Of a stretch of DNA of 64,000 nt, positions 8,601-15,775 are shown in pieces. Below the pieces are notes generated by a model. It did not search any database. It was not told where the DNA came from and was given only the letters and a program-made list of their open reading frames with translations. Positions within the stretch are counted from its first letter, which is position 1; each line of letters begins with the position of its first letter. Origin of the DNA: Acidiphilium sp. (GTDB lineage: Bacteria; Pseudomonadota; Alphaproteobacteria; Acetobacterales; Acetobacteraceae); assembly GCA_028688905.1 (NCBI GenBank), contig JAQTXH010000001.1, forward strand, positions 62,001-126,000, read 5' to 3'. Made by a program: the position numbers and the translations under genes.

Positions 8601-10006
8601 CCATGCGCCTCGCCAGCATAGATCACCGTCTCGAGCTGGGCGTCGGACAGGAGCGCGTCGCTGACGAGATTGATGGGCAGGCGCGGCCGATAGCTCGGCT
8701 TCGGCGGCGCGACCGAGGACATGGCGGCTGATTGCACGAGCTTGGTGGGGTGAGCCTGGGCGCCTGGAATCCGGATCGATTGGAGCCGGTATTCCTCATA
8801 GATCGCATCGCTGAGACGCGCGCCCTCGGGCGGCGTCCAGTCGATGGTCTCGTAATCGAGATCGACCGCCTCCGGATCGACAACGGACGGCTTGCCCAGT
8901 CCCGCCGGAGCGGCGCGCGCGAGATAGCCGCGCACGGTGCGCGGTGTGGCGGTGGCCGACACGGGGATGGCGAGGCCCGTCGCGAGCGGCAGCCTGTTCG
9001 GAACGAGCTCCGCAATCCAACCCAACAGGGTCGCAACGTCGGGCGCGATGCCCCGCGATTCCGGCAACGCCGCCGGGTCTTCGGCGGGCGCCTTGTCGAT
9101 GACGATCAGCCGCGTGTCGATCGTGGTGCCGTGCTTGGCGTAGACCGCACCGTCGATCGCGGCAGTGAACACGATCCGGCCGCGTTCCTGCAGCCGGACG
9201 AAGGCGTCGCGCCAGGCCGGGGCGTCCGGCCCGAAGTTCGCGCCGGTGATCGCCACCAACCGCCCGCCGCCGGCGAGACGCGCGAGCGCCGAAGCAATGT
9301 GGCGATAGGCGGTGTCGGCCATGCGGCCGGCGACGTTCGCCATCGCCGAGAAGGGTGGATTCATCAACACGACGCTCGGCACCGCGGCCGGATCAAGGTG
9401 ATCGTCGATCTGGGCGGCGTCGAAGCGCGTGACGGGAACGGCCGGAAAGAGGGAGGTGAGCAGCGCCGACCGGGTCTCGGCCAGCTCGTTCAGCTCGAGC
9501 GCGCCGCCGGCAATCTCGGCCAGGATGGCGAGGAGGCCGGTTCCGGCCGAAGGCTCCAGCACGCGGTCCGCAGGGCCGATGGCGGCTGCGGTCAGGGCCG
9601 CGAGGCCGAGCGGGGTCGGCGTGGAGAACTGCTGGAAGGCCTCACTCTCGGCGGAGCGGCGGGTGTGGGTCGGGAGAAGCCCGGCGATCTTGGTCAGGGC
9701 GGCAAGGCGCAAAGCCGGAGAGTCGGCTTTGCGGAACAGCGCCTTTCCGTATTTGCGTAGGAAGAGGACGGTCGCGGCCTCGCAGGCATCGTAGGCCGTC
9801 TTCCAGTCCCAGGCGCCAGAAGCGTCGGAAGCGCCGAAGGCCGCTTCCATGGCGGCGCGCAGGATCGCGGCGTCCACCCGCTGGCCACGTTCGAGATGCG
9901 GGAGGAGTCGCTCTGCGGCGGCGATGATGGCGCCAGCCGTGTCAGGATGAGGAACAGGCGACAGCGGCGCGGCCTGGTCGGCCGCGATCGGAGAAAGGTC
10001 ATTCAT
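5672..10006 (-). CDS. Methyltransferase-like / strawberry-notch helicase fusion
   Basis: A 1,444-residue protein. The N-terminal part is an adenine-type DNA methyltransferase fold with SAM motif VLEPSAGTG at about 149-157 and the catalytic NPPF at 216-219. The middle is a superfamily 2 helicase of the strawberry-notch type: Walker A in GDGTGAGKGR at about 505-514 and DESH at 614-617, with the C-terminal helicase motif LGRTNRTNQ and a long tail. Such fusions are standard in alphaproteobacterial conjugative elements; methylation activity is untested. The ATG at 10006 was chosen over upstream in-frame codons because the latter overlap a leader hairpin and lack family likeness. It is the first gene of a two-gene unit with the toprim protein. 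Confidence 0.9.
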   Translation of the reverse strand: MNDLSPIAADQAAPLSPVPHPDTAGAIIAAAERLLPHLERGQRVDAAILRAAMEAAFGASDASGAWDWKTAYDACEAATVLFLRKYGKALFRKADSPALRLAALTKIAGLLPTHTRRSAESEAFQQFSTPTPLGLAALTAAAIGPADRVLEPSAGTGLLAILAEIAGGALELNELAETRSALLTSLFPAVPVTRFDAAQIDDHLDPAAVPSVVLMNPPFSAMANVAGRMADTAYRHIASALARLAGGGRLVAITGANFGPDAPAWRDAFVRLQERGRIVFTAAIDGAVYAKHGTTIDTRLIVIDKAPAEDPAALPESRGIAPDVATLLGWIAELVPNRLPLATGLAIPVSATATPRTVRGYLARAAPAGLGKPSVVDPEAVDLDYETIDWTPPEGARLSDAIYEEYRLQSIRIPGAQAHPTKLVQSAAMSSVAPPKPSYRPRLPINLVSDALLSDAQLETVIYAGEAHGDYLAGAWTVDETFDLVTAARDDAPSAVRFRRGFMLGDGTGAGKGRQSACIILDNWLKGRRKAVWISKSDKLLEDAQRDWSALGMERLLITPLSRFPQGKPIRLAEGVLFLTYATLRSDDRGEKLSRVRQIVEWLGSDFDGVIIFDESHAMQNAGGGKGERGDVAPSQQGRAGLRLQHALPDARVVYVSATGATTVHNLAYAQRLGLWGGEDFPFATRAEFVAAIEDGGVAAMEVLARDLRSLGLYTARSLSYDGVEYELVEHPLTDEQRRVYDAYAGAFSIIHNHLDAAMQAANITGESGTLNAQAKSAARSAFESAKQRFFGHLLTSMKTPTLIRRIDQDLADGHAAVVQIVSTGEALMERRLAEIPTEEWNDIRVDITPREYVLDYLAHSFPVQLYEPFTDSEGNLSSRPVFRDGQPVESREAVARRNELIERLASLPPVPGALDQIVQRFGTDLVAEVTGRSRRVVRKGDRLVVENRAASANLAETAAFMDDLKRILVFSEAGGTGRSYHAELSARNRRLRVHYLLEPGWKADAAIQGLGRTNRTNQAQPPLFRPIATDVKAEKRFLSTIARRLDTLGAITRGQRQTGGQGLFRPEDNLESHYARDALRQLYMLLVRGKIEGCSLQMFEATTGLKLMDASGIKDELPPITTFLNRLLALTIELQGVLFTAFEQLLNAKVEGAIASGVYDLGLETLRAESFVVTDRRAIYTHPATGAETRLLTITERRRNRPVTLDEALGHLADPRAALLVNERSGRAAVQIPAPSLMLDDGEIERRVRLIRPLEHHHASLKMMDDSHWQAAERDAFAATWAREVSEVPEFADSTIHVVAGLLLPIWRRLPNESTRVYRLQTDAGERIIGRRVSPAWAANASVTGTIALTPDAAFAALMEGRTVLDLAEGLQLHRARVMGAHRIELSGFTDTMRDRLRAYGLFSEIISWKLRMFVPTDPSGADVLMKVLDHYPVERIGEREAA

Positions 10007-10036
10007 GAAGGGAGCCTCGGGAGAGCGGGAACGGGC

Positions 10037-10102
10037 GAGCCGGCCGGCGCTCTCTCTCGGACCGCACCGGCTCAAATCCCTCCCGGCCGCCCTCTCCCTC
10101 TC
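10037..10102 (-). ncRNA. Leader element B, copy 1 (helicase gene leader)
   Basis: GAGCCGG (10037-10043) and CCGGCTC (10067-10073) form a perfect 7-bp stem on the minus strand, with a GAGAGAGAG run in the enclosed part. Upstream lies the box GCCCTCTCCCTCTC (10089-10102, plus-strand sense), which recurs at nearly the same distance from the start codons of the parB-like and ardC-like genes. Its stem is less like those of the other two copies, so membership is tentative. Confidence 0.45.
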
Positions 10103-10103
10103 A

Positions 10104-10412
10104 TCACGCCGCCGCCTTCACGGCGCGCCACCACGCGATCCGCTCGTCGCGGCTGGCGTTGGCGAGTCGACGCAGGAGGTCGCCGTGGCAGGGAAGCGGC
10201 GCGCAGAAGCAGACAACGTCGCCGCCGCGCAGCTCGTCGAGCGCGCGCAGCAGATGGTGCTGATCCGCGAGCCAGCGTTCGTGCTTCGCGATGACGGCGG
10301 TCCGATCGCCGTCAGGGCCAATCCGAAACGGATTGCCCCATTTGCTGCCGCGGCCGATATAGACGGCGCCGGCTGGGACGCCAGTCACGCGCTTGTTGAG
10401 AACCTTGCACAT
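10104..10412 (-). CDS. DUF4326 domain protein
   Basis: The 102-residue protein has the DUF4326 signature: VYIGRGSKWGNPFRIG followed by AVIAKHERWLADQ and CFCAPLPCHGDLLRRLAN, with a paired-cysteine/histidine cluster (CFC, PCHGD). The family is frequent in phages and mobile elements and its molecular role is not known. The ATG is preceded by GGAGG about 9 nt upstream. The stop codon abuts the leader of the helicase gene, so both may be on one transcript. Confidence 0.85.
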   Translation of the reverse strand: MCKVLNKRVTGVPAGAVYIGRGSKWGNPFRIGPDGDRTAVIAKHERWLADQHHLLRALDELRGGDVVCFCAPLPCHGDLLRRLANASRDERIAWWRAVKAAA

Positions 10413-10587
10413 CTGCGCCGCCTCCGATCCGTTGGGCGGTTTCGGCCAGGGACGGCGCGAAGCGGCGACGGTCACGCGCCTTGCGCGGAAACGGCCTGCC
10501 CGTTGACCGGCGTCGCGCGTCGTCCAGGCAAGACAAGCCCGAGGATCGGGAGCGGCGTCACAAGGTTCGGAAGCGTGGCGTTGGCCG

Positions 10588-11232
10588 TCAGCCGAAACGG
10601 CGGCCGGCTGCGGTGAAGGTGTAAGCGTTCGCGGCGATGGACTCGTCAACGGATTCGTCCGAGGTGAGGTAGTCGTATTCGCGTTCGAGCTGGCGATAGA
10701 GCCAGCGCGCGAGATCGCGCAGCGCCTCGATGACGGTCTCCTCGGCGTCGGCCGTCATGTCCTGGTCGGTCGGGCTGTCGCGCTCGACCGAGATCGCCAT
10801 GCAGTATTCGTGGTAGTAGCGATCGCGGTGGGTCACGGTGGCGTGGAGCTGGTAGAAGTTCCGACGCTGGATGGCCTGCAGCGCATCCGCGATGCGGTGA
10901 AGCTCGACATCCTTCGGCGCATGGTCGCGGATCTTCCGAGGCGCGTCCTTCACGTAGCTATAGCGCCCTTCGAAACAGGCGCCGTCCCCCTGGCTCCAGA
11001 AGCCCGAAAACCAGATGCAGGGCTTGCCTCGTGTGCCGCCGCCGTAAAGGCGAACGGGTACGGTTTTCAGATCGACGCCGACGATCGCGCAGATACGCTC
11101 GAAGTCATCGTAGACGAACTCGAACCAGTCATAGTCGAAGCCGCTCTGGCGATACCAGTCACGGGCCTTCCCTCTGGCCGCGTCGGAGAGTTCGTCGAGG
11201 CGATAGACCGTGGTCTCGATGATCTCAGGCAT
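10588..11232 (-). CDS. Conserved accessory protein of conjugative elements (214 aa)
   Basis: Starts MPEIIETTVYRLDELSDAAR and is rich in aromatic and acidic residues (DWYRQSGFDYDWFEFVYDDFERI, WFSGFWSQGDGACFEG). Similar proteins are often labelled antitoxin of a stability system, but nothing in the sequence shows a toxin partner and I would not rely on that name. The ATG overlaps the end of the upstream gene by 8 nt and has GGAG 9 nt upstream, so it is coupled to it; an ATG at 11241 is too close to the ribosome site. Acidic, DNA-mimic-like composition and the antirestriction context make an anti-defence role conceivable. Confidence 0.75.
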   Translation of the reverse strand: MPEIIETTVYRLDELSDAARGKARDWYRQSGFDYDWFEFVYDDFERICAIVGVDLKTVPVRLYGGGTRGKPCIWFSGFWSQGDGACFEGRYSYVKDAPRKIRDHAPKDVELHRIADALQAIQRRNFYQLHATVTHRDRYYHEYCMAISVERDSPTDQDMTADAEETVIEALRDLARWLYRQLEREYDYLTSDESVDESIAANAYTFTAAGRRFG

Positions 11233-11635
11233 TGGGATCATCTCCTTCCAAGGCGCGGCACAGCCATTCGTTGGTGCCGGTCCAGTCGACGCTCTTGCGC
11301 GCGCCGAGGTCGATCACATGCGCGCCACCGCCGAAGGCATCGAGGCGCGGCTTCGAGCAGGTGTTGGCGTATTCGAAGCCCCAAAGGCCTTTGAGGTCGA
11401 ATTCCCCGGCGCAGAGCAGGACAAACGCGATCACCCGCTCAGGGTCTCCCGAGCAGTCGTCGTGGATCCAAAGTTCTGAACCACGTTCGCTTTGAATTGA
11501 GAGGTTGAAGCCGTCCGAGAAGCGAGGGCCATCTTCGTCCTCGGGCGCGTTGTCGTAGAGATAGAGGGCGCGCGCAGCGTTCTCGGGCGTGCCCACATCG
11601 AGCAGGCACGAGAAATGGGTGAAGTAGTCGGCCAT
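11225..11635 (-). CDS. Conserved hypothetical protein of the element (136 aa)
   Basis: An acidic protein starting MADYFTHFSCLLDVGTPENAARAL, with a likely beta-rich fold (SERGSELWIHDDCSGDPERVIAFVLLCAGEF; WGFEYANTCSKPRLDAFGGGA). It is translationally coupled to the next gene (8-nt overlap) and has AGGAGAC before its ATG. A GC hairpin of the type found before two other genes in this run lies 23-42 nt upstream. Function not recognised. Confidence 0.7.
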   Translation of the reverse strand: MADYFTHFSCLLDVGTPENAARALYLYDNAPEDEDGPRFSDGFNLSIQSERGSELWIHDDCSGDPERVIAFVLLCAGEFDLKGLWGFEYANTCSKPRLDAFGGGAHVIDLGARKSVDWTGTNEWLCRALEGDDPNA

Positions 11636-11658
11636 GTCAGTCTCCTTAAAATGCGAAA

Positions 11659-11677
11659 GCCCGGCGCGGGGCCGGGC
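11659..11677 (-). promoter_or_regulatory. Leader hairpin C, copy 1
   Basis: GCCCGGC and GCCGGGC form a perfect 7-bp stem with a 5-nt loop, flanked by ATGCGAAA and TCGGGTGGGTTCG-like sequence. Near-identical hairpins precede the genes starting at 12387 and 13379. Each sits between the preceding gene's end and the next ribosome site. Confidence 0.55.
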
Positions 11678-11704
11678 TTCGGGTGGGTTCGGATATGGTT
11701 GGGA

Positions 11705-11974
11705 TCAGGTGTCGGCCGGATCGTGGATGCGGTCGTCGTCGAACTCGACATCCTCGATGACGGGCTCATGGCCGTCCGGCCCGGTCCGGTCGATGTAGGC
11801 GATGACGCCTTCCCGTCGCTCGTCGGTGTCGATGTGTTCTGGGAACGCCGTCGATTCCATTGCGGCGGTCGCGGCTACTTTTGCCTTGACCGCTTCAGCA
11901 TCAGACGCAGCCTCGATGTTCACGCTGTCGAAGGCGCGAAGCCAGAAGGCAATCTTGACGACATATTCGGTCAT
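11705..11974 (-). CDS. Small conserved acidic protein (89 aa)
   Basis: Begins MTEYVVKIAFWLRAFDSVNIEA and ends in a strongly acidic tail (VIEDVEFDDDRIHDPADT). The N-terminal half looks like a small alpha/beta domain with SDAEAVKAKV as a helix. Its ATG overlaps the stop codon of the upstream gene by 4 nt (ATGA), so the two are co-translated. Function unknown; the acidity and position recall DNA-mimic anti-defence proteins, but that is only a guess. Confidence 0.7.
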   Translation of the reverse strand: MTEYVVKIAFWLRAFDSVNIEAASDAEAVKAKVAATAAMESTAFPEHIDTDERREGVIAYIDRTGPDGHEPVIEDVEFDDDRIHDPADT

Positions 11975-12387
11975 GGCATGACTCCTTCGTCGTCTGGATC
12001 GCGTGCGCCTGCGAGGATCGCCTCGGCCTTTGTGATCGCGGCGTGGGCCCGCTGGCGCCAGAACGGTTCGTCAGTCGGACCGCCATCGGACGGGAGCGCG
12101 AAGACCTTGAGCAGTCCGAGCAGAACCTCGAAGTGTTCGGCCTTACGCCGAAGGGCCTCGCCGAAATGCGGTGGGATCGAAAGCGCCGCGACGCTGTAGG
12201 GCGGGACGTCCCCCGGCCAGGCGCCGGTCACATAGGTCTCGCCGGCAGATTCGTAGTCCTCCTTCTGCCCCTCCCAGTCATCGTCTTCGATGGCCAGTCG
12301 GCAGGCTTCGGCCAGCGTGTCGGCTTGGTAGCTACGCTGGCGATCGATCGGAATTCGGTAGGTGGATTCGATGGTGAACGTGGTCAT
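11971..12387 (-). CDS. Conserved hypothetical protein of the element (138 aa)
   Basis: Starts MTTFTIESTYRIPIDRQRSYQADTLAEAC, an N-terminal domain similar in style to the downstream 89-residue protein (a beta strand, then DTLAEACRLAI helix), followed by an alpha-helical C-terminal half (HFGEALRRKAEHFEVLLGLLKVFAL). It has GGAGACC before the ATG and a leader hairpin 23 nt further up. It overlaps the next gene by 4 nt. Function not recognised. Confidence 0.7.
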   Translation of the reverse strand: MTTFTIESTYRIPIDRQRSYQADTLAEACRLAIEDDDWEGQKEDYESAGETYVTGAWPGDVPPYSVAALSIPPHFGEALRRKAEHFEVLLGLLKVFALPSDGGPTDEPFWRQRAHAAITKAEAILAGARDPDDEGVMP

Positions 12388-12409
12388 GACGGTCTCCAGA
12401 CATGCGAAA

Positions 12410-12426
12410 GCCCGGCAAGGCCGGGC
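12410..12426 (-). promoter_or_regulatory. Leader hairpin C, copy 2
   Basis: GCCCGGC and GCCGGGC, perfect 7-bp stem, 3-nt loop, flanked by the same ATGCGAAA and CGGGTGGGTTCG sequences as copy 1. On the minus strand the stem is followed by TTTCG, so weak termination or attenuation is possible. Confidence 0.55.
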
Positions 12427-12469
12427 TCGGGTGGGTTCGAAGTGGTTGGCGCTCGAAGCGCCGGGCCAG

Positions 12470-12889
12470 CTAGGCGGCGCTGGCGTCCAAAGCAGGCGGT
12501 GCGGCGCACGCGTCGTCGGTGCTCGCGCCGGACGTCACGGCGAAGGGATCGACCAGCTTGTGGATCGGCTGCGCGCGACCCATCCAGGGCTGGGCACGAA
12601 TGCAGCGCACCCAGTCGGCGAAGCTTGGGATGAAGCCGAGATCCTCGACGACGTGTTGTTCGCCGATCAGGCGCACGGGCACGACCCGGCCGGTCGAGAG
12701 TGTGATCGTCGCGCCGAAGAAGCGCTCCAGCATGAAGATGCCTTCAGCGTGATGCCGCAGCGCCCGATGCCGGAAGTCGGCGGTGATCGCCTTCGACTCG
12801 TCGAACCATTGATGCAGCGGCAGATAATCTTCCGCGACGCCGCCCCATTTCCTGACCGAGGAGAGGGCGTGGTGATAGCAATGTCCCAT
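12470..12889 (-). CDS. DUF6915 family protein
   Basis: The 139-residue protein has the family start MGHCYHHALSSVRKWGGVAEDYLPLHQWFDESK and the histidine-rich helix FRHRALRHHAEGIFMLERFFG, followed by GEQHVVEDLGFIPSFADW. The conserved histidines suggest metal binding, but no activity is established. The ATG lies 10 bp after the stop of the next upstream gene, whose end supplies GGAGG-like sequence. It is a frequent passenger in phage and ICE genomes. Confidence 0.8.
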   Translation of the reverse strand: MGHCYHHALSSVRKWGGVAEDYLPLHQWFDESKAITADFRHRALRHHAEGIFMLERFFGATITLSTGRVVPVRLIGEQHVVEDLGFIPSFADWVRCIRAQPWMGRAQPIHKLVDPFAVTSGASTDDACAAPPALDASAA

Positions 12890-12899
12890 GGCCGCCTCC

Positions 12900-13379
12900 T
12901 CAGAAGGTGTGGGTGTAGTTTTCGGAGGCGGTGTAGCGCTCGTTGTAATCGAGCGTGATCGTCTCCTCCTCGACGTCGAAGATGACGTCGCCATAAGCGC
13001 CGTCGTTATTCTCCCAGCCGCAATGGGTCTTTTCGAGAACGTCATAGGCCAGGCGCTCGACGGCTTCAGCGATGCTGATGGACGAACGCTTCGGCTCGGT
13101 CTGGTCCCAGACGGCCTCGGCCATTTCGATGGCTGCGCCAGGCATGGTGACGGCATCGTCGCCGGCCCGAGCTTCCACATTCTCGATCTGGCCGGAGTCG
13201 CCATAGCCGTCGAAGCTGACGACGACGCGGGTGACGCCGGCGAGCGCCAGTGCATTGAGCAGCGCGGCTTTGTTGAGGGTGAAAAGCTCGGCCTCGAGTT
13301 TGGCTTGGGCAGCCGCCTTGATCTCCCAATCGGAAAGCTGCGGAGCGGACTTGGACGTGGTGTCGGGTATGTCGGTCAT
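12900..13379 (-). CDS. DUF6878 family protein
   Basis: Starts MTDIPDTTSKSAPQLSDWEI and contains the pattern VTRVVVSFDGYGDSGQIENV with a C-terminal VIFDVEEETITLDYNERYT, matching DUF6878. At 159 residues it is full length. The protein is acidic, with a central helix-rich part. It is the upstream partner of the DUF6915 gene (10 bp apart) and is preceded by the third copy of the leader hairpin. Function unknown. Confidence 0.8.
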   Translation of the reverse strand: MTDIPDTTSKSAPQLSDWEIKAAAQAKLEAELFTLNKAALLNALALAGVTRVVVSFDGYGDSGQIENVEARAGDDAVTMPGAAIEMAEAVWDQTEPKRSSISIAEAVERLAYDVLEKTHCGWENNDGAYGDVIFDVEEETITLDYNERYTASENYTHTF

Positions 13380-13401
13380 GACGGTCTCCTGAAACGAAAA
13401 C

Positions 13402-13421
13402 GCCCGGCGCGAAGGCCGGGC
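13402..13421 (-). promoter_or_regulatory. Leader hairpin C, copy 3
   Basis: GCCCGGC and GCCGGGC, perfect 7-bp stem with a 6-nt loop, placed 22 nt before the start codon of the DUF6878 gene, with flanks resembling the other two copies (CGAAAAC, CGGGTCGGTTG). Confidence 0.5.
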
Positions 13422-13478
13422 GGTCGGGTCGGTTGAAGGGAAAAGACGCGGGACGGCCGAAGCCGCCCCGCGCGCGAG

Positions 13479-15608
13479 CTACTCGGCCGCGATCACCTGC
13501 GGCGCCTCGGCCTCGGCTTCTTCGTCTTCGGCGAGGAATTCGGGCAACGCCTCACCGTCGTCTTCGGCTTCGGTGGTTTCGATGGGCGCGTCGTCCGCGG
13601 TGGCGATCCGCAGCGGCTCCGCCAGCCAGCCGCTGTCGGCCAGGAGCCGTTCGGCCTCCTTGGCCATGTCGGCCTTCTTCAGATGGTCGATGAGCTGCGC
13701 CGCCCGCTCGCCCGCGCCTTCCTGCACCGCCTCCAGGATGCGAACCTTGGGCACCCGGCCGAGATAGTTCTCGACGGTCGGCCGCCAGCCGGCCTGCACC
13801 ATGTCGAGATCGACGGCCTGGGCGAGGCGATCGGCCTCGGCGATGCGCTGCTCGACCGTGTGGGACGAGACGCCCGCGCCGTAGCGGTCGCCCTTCTCGT
13901 AGAGCGCATTGACGCCGAAGGAGGCGCAATGGGCGAAGAGCGCCGCCTGGTCCTCGCCCTTGAGGGTGGTGAGCCAGTCCCAGAGATCGGCCTTGTCCTT
14001 GGGCAGCCGCTCTTCCCAGCCCTTGTGACGCGCGTCGATGGCCTTCGCCGCGGGCGTGTCCTTGAGCCCCTGTGCCTGCACCGGGAAGCTGGCGCTGCGG
14101 ACCGACACTTCCAACGCCGTCCCGTAGGAGAAATAGCGGGAGAAGACGTCGAGGCAGAACTTGTGTAGCACGGCCTGGAACGCGACGGCGGGCGTGCTCG
14201 CCAGCTTGTCCCGCAGCGCCAGCGTCCGCTCTGCGGTCAGCTCGGTCACGAGGCGGTCCGGGAGAGGCTTCAGGTCCTCGTCGTCCTCGTCCTCCGGTCC
14301 GGCGACCTGTCCGCCGATGGTGATGACGGCGCGCTGAACGACAGGCGCATCGGGATCGGCGCCGGTCGCCCGAGCCGTTGCGGGATCGGTGTCGCCGTCC
14401 TGCTCCGGCTCGCCCACGGGCGCTTCATCGTCCGGACGGACGTAACCACGGTCGACCGACAGCGCGCCTTCGGCATCGATGCTGACGAAGACGCCGGCGC
14501 GGGCGATGTCGGCAGGATCATAGGTGACGGGCCAATCGTCGAAGGCGGCGAGCGCCGCCTCGATCTCGCCGAGGCGTTCGTCCACTTCGTCCGGCAGCTC
14601 GTCGGCGCCGTCATACTCCTCCTCCAGTTTGGCATATTCCGCCTTCAGCGCGTCGATCGTCGCCTGCTCCTCGCTGGCGAGGTCGATGGCGGCGCCCTCC
14701 AGTTCGCGCAGGCCGCGGGTGTGCCCGTAGGGGAAGTCGATGGCGACCTCGATCCACTTCCAGCCCTCGGCGGCGATCGTCTCCGCCTCGGTCTTCAGCT
14801 TCTCGGCGACCAGGCCGTCCAGCAGCGCCATGTCTTCGAGCCAGCCGCCATCGTCGGACTGGAACAGGTCGCGCAGCACCACGCCGCCGGCGGCCTCATA
14901 GGCGTCGAGACCGACGAACACCGCTCGCCGGTCGGAGGCGCGCACCGTCTTCTCCGTCAGCATGCGGCGGATCTGGTAGGGCTCCTTCTGCCAACTGTCC
15001 TTGACCGACGTCCAGACCTGCACCTGGCGCGCATGGTCGGTGGTGACGGTGAAGGCCATGAGCTGCTCGAGCGACATGCCGTCCTCGGCGTAGACGTCCA
15101 GCAAGGCCGGCGCGACGGACGCCAAGCGCAGGCGCTGCTTCACGACGTTCACGCCGACGAAGAACGCCGCGGCGATGTCCTCCTCGGAGCGCCCCTTCTC
15201 ACGCAAGGCCTGGAAGGCGCGGAACTGATCGAGGGGATGCAGCGGCGCACGCTGGATATTCTCGGCTAGCGAGTCATCCTCGCCGAGGATATCGGTGCCC
15301 GGATCGCGGACCACGCACGGAACGGGCGCGGTCTTCGCCAGGCGCTTCTGTTTCACCAGCAGCTCGAGCGCCCGATAGCGCCGGCCGCCGGCCGGAATCT
15401 CGAACATTCCGGTCTCGGCGCCCTCGGCGTCGAGGACCGGCCGGACATTGAGACCCTGGAGCAGCGTGCGCCGGGCGATGTCCTCGGCCAGCTCCTCGAT
15501 CGAGACGCCGGCCTTCACGCGCCGGACGTTGGACTGGCTGAGCACCAGCTTGTTGAAGGGAATGTCGCGCGAGGACGACAGAGTGATCTTCTGAACCGCA
15601 GTAGCCAT
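13479..15608 (-). CDS. ParB-like nuclease/partition domain protein (long form)
   Basis: The 709-residue protein has an N-terminal ParB domain: LVLSQSNVRRVKAGVSIEEL, the GGRRYRAL box, and ENIQRAPLHPLDQF, followed by a helix-turn-helix (EEDIAAAFFVGVNVVKQRLRLAS). The remainder is long and acidic, ending in a glutamate/alanine-rich tail. Canonical ParB is about 280-300 residues, so this is the enlarged type found in alphaproteobacterial plasmids and ICEs. No parA is adjacent, so a role in DNA binding or gene control is as likely as partitioning. Its start codon directly follows a leader hairpin whose base touches the ribosome site. Confidence 0.88.
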   Translation of the reverse strand: MATAVQKITLSSSRDIPFNKLVLSQSNVRRVKAGVSIEELAEDIARRTLLQGLNVRPVLDAEGAETGMFEIPAGGRRYRALELLVKQKRLAKTAPVPCVVRDPGTDILGEDDSLAENIQRAPLHPLDQFRAFQALREKGRSEEDIAAAFFVGVNVVKQRLRLASVAPALLDVYAEDGMSLEQLMAFTVTTDHARQVQVWTSVKDSWQKEPYQIRRMLTEKTVRASDRRAVFVGLDAYEAAGGVVLRDLFQSDDGGWLEDMALLDGLVAEKLKTEAETIAAEGWKWIEVAIDFPYGHTRGLRELEGAAIDLASEEQATIDALKAEYAKLEEEYDGADELPDEVDERLGEIEAALAAFDDWPVTYDPADIARAGVFVSIDAEGALSVDRGYVRPDDEAPVGEPEQDGDTDPATARATGADPDAPVVQRAVITIGGQVAGPEDEDDEDLKPLPDRLVTELTAERTLALRDKLASTPAVAFQAVLHKFCLDVFSRYFSYGTALEVSVRSASFPVQAQGLKDTPAAKAIDARHKGWEERLPKDKADLWDWLTTLKGEDQAALFAHCASFGVNALYEKGDRYGAGVSSHTVEQRIAEADRLAQAVDLDMVQAGWRPTVENYLGRVPKVRILEAVQEGAGERAAQLIDHLKKADMAKEAERLLADSGWLAEPLRIATADDAPIETTEAEDDGEALPEFLAEDEEAEAEAPQVIAAE

Positions 15609-15620
15609 TGGGGTATTCTC

Positions 15621-15693
15621 CGCGGCGGGCGGCCGAGAGACTCTCTCTCGACCTCCAACCCGCCACGAAGACCGGCGCAGCCCTCTTCCTCTC
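15621..15693 (-). ncRNA. Leader element B, copy 2 (parB-like gene leader)
   Basis: On the minus strand CGTGGCGGG pairs with CCCGCCGCG (9 bp, one G-U) and encloses a perfect 7-bp hairpin (CGAGAGA/TCTCTCG, 15634-15650). The base of the outer stem runs straight into GGAGA, the ribosome site, 5-12 nt before the ATG. The box GCCCTCTTCCTCTC lies at 15680-15693. The ardC-like leader has the same design with a compensating base-pair change (A-U for G-C) in the outer stem. Confidence 0.6.
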
Positions 15694-15775
15694 GGGCCGC
15701 CGCGCGGGGCCTCCCTTAAAGAGCCGCTCCATTGCTAAGATGGCGTCAGGGCACGTTCATCGGGGATGAAGCGTA

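Noticed and set aside
10588-11232. Antitoxin of a toxin-antitoxin pair
   Set aside because: The label is used for relatives, but there is no toxin-like partner and no antitoxin DNA-binding motif here.
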